From Methylobacterium sp. WSM2598 (GTDB lineage: Bacteria > Pseudomonadota > Alphaproteobacteria > Rhizobiales > Beijerinckiaceae): 64,000 bases of DNA. Location of the stretch: contig NZ_KB900609.1 in NCBI RefSeq assembly GCF_000379105.1, positions 4,137,557 through 4,201,556 on the forward strand, read 5' to 3'. Below, in pieces: positions 33,712 to 42,079 of this stretch. The notes under the pieces are model-generated. The model searched no databases and was not told the DNA's origin. It was given only the letters and a program-made list of their open reading frames with translations. The position numbers and the translations under genes were made by a program. How positions within the stretch are numbered: position 1 is the first letter of the stretch; each line of letters begins with the position of its first letter.

Positions 33712-34455
33712 TCAGTTGAGGCGCCTGGCCGCCATCACGGCGCGGGCGCGATCGAGGTCGTGGGGGGTGTCGACGCCGAGCGGCACGTCGTCGACGACGG
33801 TGGCGTCGATGCGCATCCCGGCCTCGAGGGCGCGCAGCTGCTCCAGCTTCTCGCGCTGCTCCAGCGGGCTCGGGCCGAGGGCGACGAAGCGCTCCAGCGC
33901 CCGGCGGCGATAGGCGTAGAGGCCGATATGGTGGTGGAGCGGCCCCTCCCCCCAGGGCGCGGTCGCGCGGGTGAAGTAGAGGGCGCGCAGCCGCGTGGGC
34001 GAGACCGGCGAGCCCACCACCTTGACCACGCTCGGCTCGGTGCGCTCCTCGGGTCGCGTGATCACGGCGCAGAGGGTCGCGATGTCGACGGCGCGGTCGG
34101 CGAGCGGGGTCACCGAGGCGGCGATGACGGTGGGGTCGATCGTCGGCAGGTCGCCCTGCACGTTCACCACCACGTCGTGGCGCCCCTCCGGGTCGATGAT
34201 CGCGAGCGCCTCCGCGAGGCGGTCGGAGCCCGAGGGGTGGTCGGGCCGGGTCAGCACCCCGAGCCCGCCCACGGCCTCCACCGCCGCCACGATGGCGGGC
34301 GTGTCGGTGCAGACCACGACCGGGCCGAGACCCGACTCGATCGCGCGGCGCCAGACGTGGACGATCATCGGCTCGCCGCAGATCTCCGCGAGCGGCTTGT
34401 CCGGCAGGCGGGTCGCCGCGAGGCGGGCGGGGATCAGGATCAGCGGATCGGACAT
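33712..34455 (-). CDS. kdsB: 3-deoxy-manno-octulosonate cytidylyltransferase
   Basis: 247 residues. It activates Kdo as CMP-Kdo for lipopolysaccharide core synthesis in the cytoplasm. Motifs: LILIPARLAATRLPDKPLAE (nucleotide loop), VVVCTDTPAIVAAVEAVGG, LTRPDHPSGSDRLAEAL, NVQGDLPTIDP (metal Asp), YFTRATAPWG and HHIGLYAYRRRALERFVAL, LEQREKLEQLRALEAGM. Length is as for the family. The internal ATG at 34455 is chosen over one 17 codons upstream because it starts directly at the first strand. Divergent from cycM and followed by pheA. Confidence 0.95.
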   Translation of the reverse strand: MSDPLILIPARLAATRLPDKPLAEICGEPMIVHVWRRAIESGLGPVVVCTDTPAIVAAVEAVGGLGVLTRPDHPSGSDRLAEALAIIDPEGRHDVVVNVQGDLPTIDPTVIAASVTPLADRAVDIATLCAVITRPEERTEPSVVKVVGSPVSPTRLRALYFTRATAPWGEGPLHHHIGLYAYRRRALERFVALGPSPLEQREKLEQLRALEAGMRIDATVVDDVPLGVDTPHDLDRARAVMAARRLN

Positions 34456-34541
34456 GGACGAACCGGAGAGGAGCGAGAGGCGCGAGCCGGGATTCGCGCG
34501 CTCCATAGACCATATCCGGGTCTGCCCGCCACCGCGGCGCC

Positions 34542-34571
34542 GCCCGGGCCGCGCTCAAGTGCGGCCCGGGC
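34542..34571. repeat. 11-bp-arm inverted repeat in the kdsB/cycM intergenic region
   Basis: GCCCGGGCCGC, 8-nt loop, GCGGCCCGGGC, perfect. A second smaller palindrome (CCAACC-6 nt-GGTTGG) lies about 10 bp to the right. Together they sit between divergent start codons and may bind a regulator or form leader hairpins. Confidence 0.6.
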
Positions 34572-34737
34572 CGCGTCTGCGACCAACCGACGTTGGTTGG
34601 AGCCATTGTCAATGGCGCGGGAGAACGGCTAAGCACCCCGCCGTGTGTTCCCCGCGCGCGCGGCCGGTTCGGGCCGTCCCCGCCACCTCCAACCGCCTAC
34701 GAGGCCCTGCTCGTTCGAGCACCGGAGCTGCCGAGAC

Positions 34738-35277
34738 ATGGATTCCTTCGAGCTTAACAAGGTCGCCGGTGCCGTGCTCGGCACGCTGTTGTTCGCGATG
34801 GGCACGGGCTTCCTCGCCGAGCTGATCTACAAGCCGAAGCCGGCGGGCGATCGCGGCTACGCGCTCGCGGCCGCCACCGAGGCGCCGGCGGGCGGCGGCG
34901 AGGCGGCGCCCAAGGAGGAGCCCCTGCCGGTGCGCCTCGCCAGCGCCGACGCCGCCAAGGGCCAGTCGGCGGCCAAGAAATGTGCGGCCTGTCACAACTT
35001 CGACAAGGGCGGCGCGAACAAGGTCGGGCCGAATCTCTGGGGCGTCGTGGGCCGGCCGAAGGGCAGCCACGAGGGCTTCAACTACTCGGCCGCGATGAAG
35101 GCCAAGGGCGGCGACTGGAGCTACGAGGACCTGGACCAGTTCATCCACAACCCGAAGGGCTACGTGCAGGGCACGATCATGGCCTTCGCGGGCGTGTCCT
35201 CCGGCGCCGAGCGCGCCGACATCCTGGCCTACCTGAAGACGCTCTCGGACAAGCCGGTCGACTTTCCCAAGCCCTGA
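34738..35277 (+). CDS. cycM: Membrane-anchored cytochrome c (CycM type)
   Basis: 179 residues. N-terminal uncleaved anchor (KVAGAVLGTLLFAMGTGFLA), a Pro/Glu/Ala linker (about 40-78), then a class I cytochrome c domain with AKKCAACHNFDKGGANKVGP (CxxCH heme site) and the axial Met region GYVQGTIMAFAGVSS. It matches CycM, which carries electrons from the bc1 complex to aa3 oxidase in Bradyrhizobium. The last residues FPKP and the TGA stop lie inside the first unit of a five-copy 14-bp tandem repeat. Confidence 0.93.
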   Translation: MDSFELNKVAGAVLGTLLFAMGTGFLAELIYKPKPAGDRGYALAAATEAPAGGGEAAPKEEPLPVRLASADAAKGQSAAKKCAACHNFDKGGANKVGPNLWGVVGRPKGSHEGFNYSAAMKAKGGDWSYEDLDQFIHNPKGYVQGTIMAFAGVSSGAERADILAYLKTLSDKPVDFPKP

Positions 35278-35335
35278 TGCCCAAGCCCTGATGCCCAAGC
35301 CCTGATGCCCAAGCCTTGATGCCCAAGCCCTGATC
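35266..35335. repeat. 14-bp tandem repeat (five copies) across the cycM stop codon
   Basis: CCCAAGCCCTGATG repeated about five times (one unit has CCTTGATG, the last ends GATC). The first unit contains the end of cycM and its stop, so the stop codon itself has been multiplied. The 14-bp unit is not a multiple of three, unlike most other tandem repeats here. Confidence 0.92.
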
Positions 35336-35706
35336 CGAAAGCCTTGATCCCGGATCCCGACCGGGGCGGACCATCGTCGGCGCGGAAGGCCGGGCGGGCG
35401 CCCGGCCTTCGTCGTGTCATGCCAAATCCGCTTGATCCCTTCGGGATGGCGGATTTGGGCTTCGCTCAGGCGCCGCGCGGGCTGGTGATCCGCTTGATCC
35501 CTTCGGGATGGCGGATTTGGGCTTCGCTCAGGCGCCGCGCGGGCGTGTGATCCGGGATCCGCTTCGATCAAGCGGATCCCGGATCACGGCCCTGCCAGCC
35601 GAGATCGCCGCGCGGGCGGGCACACCGCGTGCCGATCGGCACTTGTGCGCTCCCATCGACCCGATATCCCATCCCGCATGGGAGGCATTCGGCTGGGAGG
35701 CGATGC
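35278..35706. other. Repeat-filled intergenic region cycM / caspase-like gene
   Basis: About 429 bp made almost entirely of repeats: the 14-bp tandem array, an R1 fragment at about 35343 (TTGATCCCGGATCCCGACC), a 62-bp direct repeat, and a full R1 hairpin. No gene is seen. A short leader with GGGAGG precedes the next GTG start. Confidence 0.7.
35426..35587. repeat. 62-bp direct repeat (two copies) plus R1 hairpin
   Basis: Two copies with a 62-bp period (35426-35487, 35488-35549) begin ATCCGCTTGATCCCTTCGGG and contain GGGCTTCGCTCAGGCGCCGC, the inverse of the sequence beside the R1 hairpins at 1.35 and 29.86 kb. They run straight into a hairpin with 18-bp arms (35547-35564 and 35570-35587). The copies differ only at their last bases (GCTGGTG versus GCGTGTG). 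Confidence 0.9.
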
Positions 35707-38103
35707 GTGACCGGATCCGTCGGGCGGGCGCTCCTGATTCTGCTCACGCTCTGCCTCTCCGCGGCGGCCGCCAGGGCCGAGCGGCGCCTCGCCTTCGTGG
35801 TCGGCGTCAACGCCTACGCGAATCTCCCCCAGGGGATGCAGCTCGAGCGGGCGGTGCGCGACGCCGAGACCGTGGCGGACGCGCTGCAATCCCTCGATTT
35901 CCGCGTCGCGCGCCTGACCCGCGAGGCGACGCTCACCGGCTTCCTCACCGCCTTCGGGGCCTTCACCCGCGAGGTCGAGCCGGGCGACACGGTGCTGTTC
36001 TACTTCGCGGGCCACGGCGTCGCCCTCGACAGCGTCAACTACCTGATCCCGGCCGACATCCCCTCGCTGGCGGCGGGCGGCGAGGGCGTGGTGCGCAAGC
36101 TCGCCCTCGCCGAGGCCGACATCATCCAGGACATCCAGTCCCGCGGCGCCCGGGTCACGATCCTGGTGATCGATGCCTGCCGGGACAACCCCTTCCCGAA
36201 GGCCGGGTCGCGCACGCTCGGCGCGCCCCGCGGCCTCGCGTTCAAGGAACCGCCGCAGGGCGTGTTCTCGCTCTACTCGGCCGGGGCGGGCCAGCAGGCC
36301 CTCGACCGCCTCCCCGGCAGCGACCCGAGCCCCAACTCGGTCTTCACCCGCGTCTTCGCCGCCGAGCTGCGCAAGCCCGGCACCAGCCTCGTCGATCTCG
36401 GCGAGACGGTGCGCGAGGAGGTGGCCGCCCTCGCCCGCCGGGCGAACCACGACCAGATCCCGGCCGTCTACAACCAGGTGCTCGGCGCGCGGCGGATCAT
36501 GCTGGCCGGCGCGCGGGCCGAGCCGCCCGCGCCCGCCGCGCCCCGGGCCGACGAGATCGCGTGGCGCTTCCTCAAGACCAGCACCGACCCGGAGGCCCTG
36601 CGCAGCTTCGTCGCGCAGTTCGGCGACAGCCCGCTGCGGGCGGAGGCCCAGGCCCGCCTCGCCGAGATCGAGACGAGCCGGCGCCAGACGGTCGCCGCGC
36701 TGCCGCCCCCGACGCTGCGCCGGGTCGGCGACGAGGCCCTCTGCGACGAACTCGCCGCCGTCTCCGACGGGCGCGAGCGCGCGCCGGGCCTGCGCGGCGT
36801 GCCGCTCGACAAGATCGATGCCCGGCGCGCGGTCGAGGCCTGCCGGGCGGCGACGCGGGCGGCTCCCGACAACCCGCGCTACGCGGTGCAGCTCGGCCGG
36901 GCCCTGCACGCCGACAAGCAGTACGGCGACGCGGCGGCCTGGTACCGCCGCGCGGCCGATCAGGGCAGCGCGCAGGCCCTCAACAACCTCGCCACCCTGA
37001 CGCTGGAGGGGCTCGGCGGCCTGGAGCGCAGCCCCGACGAGGCGCTCCGCCTGTTCCACCGCGCGGCCGAGCGCGGCAGCGTCGCGGCGATGCGCAACCT
37101 CGGCAACCTCTACCGGACCGGCAGGCAGGGGGTGGCGAAGGATTCCGCCGAGGCCGTGCGCTGGTACAGGGCGGCGGTCGAGCGCGAGGATGCCGCCGCC
37201 ATGGTGGAGCTCGGCGTGATGACGGCCCGCGGCGAGGGCGTGCCGAAGGACGAGGCCGAGGCGGGACGGCTCTACGCGCGGGCCGAGCGCCTCGGCAACG
37301 CGGCGGCCCAGAACAACCTCGGCCTGTTCCTGCTGCACGGGAAGGGCGGGTTCGCCAAGGACGAGGCGGAGGCCGCGCGCCTGTTCCGCCGCGCCGCCGA
37401 GGCGGGCAATGCCCACGCGATGGCGCATCTCGGCTGGATGACCAAGCTCGGCAAGGGTGGCTTGGCGAAGGACGACGTCGAGGCCGTGCGGCTCTACCGC
37501 AGGTCGGCGGAGGCCGGGAACAGCCTCGGCATGGCCTATCTGGCGGCGATGTACCGGGAGGGGCGCGGCGGCCTGCCGGAGGATGCGCGGGAGGCGCGCA
37601 GGCTCTACGAGCGCGCCGCCGAGGAGGGCAGCGCGGTCGGGCGGGCGGGCCTCGCCTTCCTGCACGAGCGGGGGCTCGGCGGCCTGCCGCGCAACGAGGC
37701 CGAGGCGCTGCGCCTCTACCGGCTCGCCGCCGAGGAGAACAACGGCGTCGCGATCGACCATCTCGGCCAGTTCCACCGGGACGGCAAGGGCGGGCTGCGG
37801 CCCGATCCGCAGGCCGCCATGGCGCAGTTCCGGCGGGCGGCCGATCTCGGCTTCGCCCCCGCCATGGCCCATCTGGGCGCGCTCTACGAGAAGCGCCGCA
37901 ACGCCGCCGAGGCCCTGGCCTGGTACCGCAGGGCCGCCGACCTCGACGACCCGCTCGGGCTCTACCTCCTGGGCCAGGCCCACGAGACCGGGCTCGGGAT
38001 GCCCCGGAACCGGGGCGAGGCGCTGCGCCTCTACGGGCGGGCCGCCGAACTCGGCCATGCGGGGGCGGCGGCCGCCCTGCGGCGCCTCGGCAGGAGGGTG
38101 TGA
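35707..38103 (+). CDS. Exported caspase-fold (peptidase C14) protein with Sel1 repeats
   Basis: 798 residues from a GTG that follows GGGAGG. Signal peptide (ALLILLTLCLSAAAARA), then a caspase p20-like domain about 25-245 with the catalytic pair in place: His103 in LFYFAGHGVALDSVNYLIP and Cys158 in TILVIDACRDNPFPKAG. A linker about 250-400 follows, and then about ten Sel1-type 36-residue repeats from 415 to the end (AAAWYRRAADQGSAQALNNL, EAVRWYRAAVEREDAAAM and so on). The caspase domain may cleave a target recruited by the repeats, in the periplasm if the signal works. The product of the gene is distinct from toxin-associated metacaspases because no partner gene is adjacent. The substrate is unknown. 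Confidence 0.85.
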   Translation: MTGSVGRALLILLTLCLSAAAARAERRLAFVVGVNAYANLPQGMQLERAVRDAETVADALQSLDFRVARLTREATLTGFLTAFGAFTREVEPGDTVLFYFAGHGVALDSVNYLIPADIPSLAAGGEGVVRKLALAEADIIQDIQSRGARVTILVIDACRDNPFPKAGSRTLGAPRGLAFKEPPQGVFSLYSAGAGQQALDRLPGSDPSPNSVFTRVFAAELRKPGTSLVDLGETVREEVAALARRANHDQIPAVYNQVLGARRIMLAGARAEPPAPAAPRADEIAWRFLKTSTDPEALRSFVAQFGDSPLRAEAQARLAEIETSRRQTVAALPPPTLRRVGDEALCDELAAVSDGRERAPGLRGVPLDKIDARRAVEACRAATRAAPDNPRYAVQLGRALHADKQYGDAAAWYRRAADQGSAQALNNLATLTLEGLGGLERSPDEALRLFHRAAERGSVAAMRNLGNLYRTGRQGVAKDSAEAVRWYRAAVEREDAAAMVELGVMTARGEGVPKDEAEAGRLYARAERLGNAAAQNNLGLFLLHGKGGFAKDEAEAARLFRRAAEAGNAHAMAHLGWMTKLGKGGLAKDDVEAVRLYRRSAEAGNSLGMAYLAAMYREGRGGLPEDAREARRLYERAAEEGSAVGRAGLAFLHERGLGGLPRNEAEALRLYRLAAEENNGVAIDHLGQFHRDGKGGLRPDPQAAMAQFRRAADLGFAPAMAHLGALYEKRRNAAEALAWYRRAADLDDPLGLYLLGQAHETGLGMPRNRGEALRLYGRAAELGHAGAAAALRRLGRRV

Positions 38104-38140
38104 GGGCCAGGAAGGCCTGAGGGCAAGAAGTCTAGGGGCA

Positions 38141-38200
38141 GAGGGTCTGGGGCAAGAGGATCTGGGGCAGGAGGGTCTGGGGCAAGAGGGTCTGGGGCAA
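38141..38200. repeat. 15-bp tandem repeat, four copies
   Basis: GAGGGTCTGGGGCAA four times (one unit differs at two positions) starting 38 bp after the caspase-like gene; degenerate flanking units extend it on both sides. Confidence 0.9.
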
Positions 38201-38327
38201 GAGGGCGTGAGGGGCCGGGCGGCTGCGCGCATCGGGCAGGTGGCGCCAGGGGAGCGCGGGACGTAAACACGGGATCATCGCCGCGCCCGGCCCGTCGCCC
38301 GGGCGCCCAGACGGAGGATCGTCCCGC

Positions 38328-40193
38328 GTGACCGCACGCCGCCCCGCCGCGCTCGCCCTTCTTCTCTGCCTGACGGGTGGCCTCGCGCCCGCGCCGGCCC
38401 TCGCCGACCCGCCCTGGCGCCACGGCCTGACGCTGCTCGGCACGCCCAAATACCCCGCCGACTTCACCCATTTCGCCTATGCCGACCCGGAGGCGCCCAA
38501 GGACGGGCTCCTGCGCCTCGGCCAGCAGGGCTCCTTCGACAACCTCAACCTGATCGTCTCGGGGGTGAAGGGCGACCTCGAGGGCGAGGTCCCGCTCATC
38601 TACGACACCCTGATGACCGAGGCGCTCGACGAGCCCTTCACGTCCTACGGGCTCCTCGCGGAGGGCGTGCAGGTGGCGGAGGATCTCGGCAGCGTCACCT
38701 ACCGGCTGCGGCCGCAGGCGAAGTGGCACGACGGCGCGCCGGTCACGCCGGCGGACGTGATCTTCTCGTTCGGGATCCTCAAGGAGAACAGCCCGCTCTA
38801 CGCCTCCTACTACCACAACGTCGCCAAGGTCGAGGCGGTCGGGGAGCGCGAGGTGCGCTTCACGTTCTCGGAGACCGGCAACCGGGAATTGCCGCAGATC
38901 GTCGGCCAGATGCCGGTGCTGCCCAAGCACTGGTGGGAGGGCCGGGATGGCGGCGGGCATCCCCGCAAGCCGACCGAGACGACCCTGGAGATCCCGCTCG
39001 GCTCCGGTCCCTACCGGATCGCCAAGCTCGATCCCGGCCGCAGCATCACCTACGAGCGGGTGGCGGATTACTGGGGCCGCGACATCCCGGTGAACAAGGG
39101 CCGCTTCAACTTCGACGCCCTGCGCAACGAGTATTTTCGCGACGGCACGGTGCTGATCGAGGCCTTCAAGGCCGACCAGTTCGACTGGCGCAGCGAGAAC
39201 ATCGCCCGCAACTGGGCCACCGCCTACGACGGCTTCCCGGCCGTGCGCGAGGGGCGGATCGTCAAGGAGGAGTTCCCCTCCCGCGGCAGCGGCATCATGC
39301 AGTGCTTCACCTTCAACCTGCGCCGCGCGAAATTCGCCGATCCGCGGGTGCGCCGGGCGCTCAACCTCGCCTTCGACTTCGAGGAGATGAACCGCACCCT
39401 GTTCTACGGGCTCTACAAGCGGATCGATTCCTACTTCTTCGGCACCGAACTCGCCGCCTCGGGGCTGCCGGAGGGACGCGAGCGCGAGATCCTGGAGAGC
39501 GTCAGGGACAAGATCCCCGAGAAGGTCTTCACCGAGCCCTACCGCAACCCGGTCAACGGCAGCGCGGAGGCGCAGCGCACCAACCTGCGCGAGGCGGTGC
39601 GCCTCCTCCAGGCGGCCGGCTACGCGCAGCGGGGCGGTCAGATGGTCGGGGCGGCCTCCGGCCAGCCCCTCACCATCGAGTTCCTGGGCTACGACAACTC
39701 GGCCGAGCGCGTGGTGCTGCCCTATCGCCAGCAGCTCGAGCGGCTCGGCATCAAGGTCACGTTGCGGATCGTCGACCCGGCCCAGTACCAGAACCTCGTG
39801 CGCGGCTTCGAGTTCGACGCGCTGGCGCTGAATTCCTGGCCGGAATCGCTCTCGCCCGGCAACGAGCAGCGCGATTTCTGGGGCTCCGCCGCCGCCGACA
39901 GGCCGGGCTCGCGCAACCTCGCCGGCATCAAGGATGCGGGCATCGACGCGCTGATCGAGAAGGTGATCTTCGCCCGCGACCGGGACGAGCTCGTCGCGGC
40001 GACCCGCGCGCTCGACCGGGTGCTGCTCGCCCACGACTACGTGGTGCCGCAATGGGCCGCCGGGGTGAGCCGGACGCTGCGCTGGAACCGCTTCGCGCAT
40101 CCGGCGGTGCTGCCGACGTATGGCGGCTCGGGCTTCCCCTGGACCTGGTGGTACGACCGGACCCTCGCCGCCAAGACCGGGGCGGCGCGATGA
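38328..40193 (+). CDS. yejA: Periplasmic oligopeptide-type binding protein (YejA-like), first copy
   Basis: 621 residues. GTG start with GGAGG upstream; Sec signal peptide (AALALLLCLTGGLAPAPALA). Family 5 solute-binding fold with YejA-type features: HGLTLLGTPKYPADFTHF, GGVKGDLEGEVPLIYDTLMT-like region, YRLRPQAKWHDGAPVTPADV, YEYF-type NEYFRDGTVLIEAFKADQFD and ENIARNWATAYDGFP. YejA delivers peptides such as microcin C to YejBEF. Overlaps the second copy by ATGA, so both are made from one mRNA. Identity between the copies is moderate, indicating an old duplication with divided specificity. Confidence 0.9.
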   Translation: MTARRPAALALLLCLTGGLAPAPALADPPWRHGLTLLGTPKYPADFTHFAYADPEAPKDGLLRLGQQGSFDNLNLIVSGVKGDLEGEVPLIYDTLMTEALDEPFTSYGLLAEGVQVAEDLGSVTYRLRPQAKWHDGAPVTPADVIFSFGILKENSPLYASYYHNVAKVEAVGEREVRFTFSETGNRELPQIVGQMPVLPKHWWEGRDGGGHPRKPTETTLEIPLGSGPYRIAKLDPGRSITYERVADYWGRDIPVNKGRFNFDALRNEYFRDGTVLIEAFKADQFDWRSENIARNWATAYDGFPAVREGRIVKEEFPSRGSGIMQCFTFNLRRAKFADPRVRRALNLAFDFEEMNRTLFYGLYKRIDSYFFGTELAASGLPEGREREILESVRDKIPEKVFTEPYRNPVNGSAEAQRTNLREAVRLLQAAGYAQRGGQMVGAASGQPLTIEFLGYDNSAERVVLPYRQQLERLGIKVTLRIVDPAQYQNLVRGFEFDALALNSWPESLSPGNEQRDFWGSAAADRPGSRNLAGIKDAGIDALIEKVIFARDRDELVAATRALDRVLLAHDYVVPQWAAGVSRTLRWNRFAHPAVLPTYGGSGFPWTWWYDRTLAAKTGAAR

Positions 40194-42073
40194 GCCCGAC
40201 CCGCCGCGCCCTGCTGCGGCTCGCCGGCAGCGCCGCCCTCGCGGGGACGCTGCCGCGGGCCGGCCGCGCGCAGGGGACAGCTGCGCAGGACGGCCGCCCC
40301 CCCGCGGGCGAGCGCCACGGCCTGTCGAGCTTCGGCGAGTTGAAATACCCGGCCGACTTCCCGCGCTTCGACTATGTCGAGCCGATGGCGCCGCGCGGCG
40401 GCACCTTCTCGACCCAGATCGCCACCACGGCGGGCAACCAAGCCTTCGAGACCTTCAACACGCTCAACATCTACGTGCTGAAGGGCGACGGCGCGGCCGG
40501 GATGGACCTGACCTTCGACAGCCTGATGACGCGCGCCCTCGACGAGCCGGACGCGCTCTACGGGCTCGTCGCCCGCGCGGTGCGGGTGAGCGAGGACGGC
40601 CTCAGCTATCGCTTCACCCTGCGCCCGCAGGCGCGCTTCCACGACGGCTCGCGGCTCACCGCCCGGGACGTCGCCTTCTCGATCCGGATCCTGCGGGACA
40701 AGGGCCACCCGCGGATCGCCTCGGTGCTGCGCGACGTCGCCGACGCGGTGCCGGAGGGCGACGAGGCGGTCACCGTCACCTTCGCGCCCGGCCGCAGCCG
40801 CGACCTGCCGCTCGTCGTGGCGGAGCTCCCGATCTTCTCGGAGGCCTACTACGCGGCCCGCGACTTCGAGGCCTCGACCCTGGACGCCCCCCTCGGCTCC
40901 GGGCCCTACCAGGTCGCCCGCTTCGAGGTCGGGCGCTTCATCGCCTTCGATCGGGTGCGCGACTACTGGGGCGCCGACCTGCCGGTGAATGTCGGGCAGA
41001 ACAATTTCGACGAGATCCGCTACGAGTATTTCCGCGACCGCGACGTCGCCTTCGAGGCCTTCAAGGCCGGAGCCTTCACCTGGCGGGAGGAGTTCACCTC
41101 GCGGGTCTGGGCCACGGGCTACGACTTCCCGGCCGCCCAGGAGGGGCGGGTCAAGCGCGAGACCGTGCCGGACGCCACCCCGTCGGGCACGCAGGGCTGG
41201 TTCTTCAACACCCGCCGCCCGGTCTTCAAGGACCCGCGCATCCGCGAGGCGATCGGGCTCGCCTTCGACTTCGAGTGGTCGAACCAGAACCTGATGTACG
41301 GCGCCTATCGGCGGACCGCCTCGTTCTTCGAGAATTCCGACCTGAAGGCCGAGGGACCGCCCGGGCCGGAGGAGCTCGCCCTCCTCGAACCCTTCCGGGG
41401 CAGGCTGCCGGACGAGGTGTTCGGCGCGCCCTGGTCCCCGCCCCGCTCGGACGGCTCGGGCCAGGACCGGGCGCTGCTGCGGCGGGCCGACGCGCTGCTG
41501 CGCGAGGCGGGCTGCACCCGCGAGGGCGGCCAGATCAGGCTGCCGGACGGCCAGCCCCTCGCCTTCGAGTTCCTGGATTCGAGCCCGGTCTTCCAGCCCC
41601 TGGTGCAGCCCTTCATCAAGAACCTCTCGCTCCTGGGCATCCGGGCGAGTTCGCGCATGGTGGACCCGGCCCAGTACCAGGCGCGGCTCAAGGAGTTCGA
41701 CTTCGACGTGGTCTCGACCCGGTTCGGGGGTTCGGTGACGCCGGGCGCGGGGCTGCGGGAGATCTATGCGAGCCGCAGCGCCGCCGTGCCGGGCTCGCAG
41801 AACCTCGCCGGCATCGCCGACCCGGCGGTCGACGCGATGCTGGACCGGGTCGCCAACGCGGCGACCCGGGCGGAGCTCACCACCGCCTGCCGGGCCCTCG
41901 ACCGCTGCCTGCGGGTCGGCCGCTACTGGGTGCCGATGTGGTACTCGGCGCAGCACCGGCTCGCCCTCTGGGACCTGTACGGCCGGCCGGCCGCTTTGCC
42001 GCGCTACGGGCTCGGGGCGCCGGCGATCTGGTGGTACGACGCCGCCCGCGCGCGGCGCATCGGGCGGGGGTGA
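40190..42073 (+). CDS. Periplasmic oligopeptide-type binding protein (YejA-like), second copy
   Basis: 627 residues. The N-terminus SPTRRALLRLAGSAALAGTL looks Tat-like (paired Arg). The mature part follows the same layout as the first copy: LSSFGELKYPADFPRFDYVE, DSLMTRALDEPDALYGLVA, YRFTLRPQARFHDGSRLTAR, YEYFRDRDVAFEAFKAGAF and LAFDFEWSNQNLMYGAYRR. Binding loops differ from the upstream copy, so the ligands probably differ. The ATG overlaps the previous stop (ATGA), and the permease gene starts 6 bp after its end. Confidence 0.9.
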   Translation: MSPTRRALLRLAGSAALAGTLPRAGRAQGTAAQDGRPPAGERHGLSSFGELKYPADFPRFDYVEPMAPRGGTFSTQIATTAGNQAFETFNTLNIYVLKGDGAAGMDLTFDSLMTRALDEPDALYGLVARAVRVSEDGLSYRFTLRPQARFHDGSRLTARDVAFSIRILRDKGHPRIASVLRDVADAVPEGDEAVTVTFAPGRSRDLPLVVAELPIFSEAYYAARDFEASTLDAPLGSGPYQVARFEVGRFIAFDRVRDYWGADLPVNVGQNNFDEIRYEYFRDRDVAFEAFKAGAFTWREEFTSRVWATGYDFPAAQEGRVKRETVPDATPSGTQGWFFNTRRPVFKDPRIREAIGLAFDFEWSNQNLMYGAYRRTASFFENSDLKAEGPPGPEELALLEPFRGRLPDEVFGAPWSPPRSDGSGQDRALLRRADALLREAGCTREGGQIRLPDGQPLAFEFLDSSPVFQPLVQPFIKNLSLLGIRASSRMVDPAQYQARLKEFDFDVVSTRFGGSVTPGAGLREIYASRSAAVPGSQNLAGIADPAVDAMLDRVANAATRAELTTACRALDRCLRVGRYWVPMWYSAQHRLALWDLYGRPAALPRYGLGAPAIWWYDAARARRIGRG

Positions 42074-42079
42074 GGGCGG

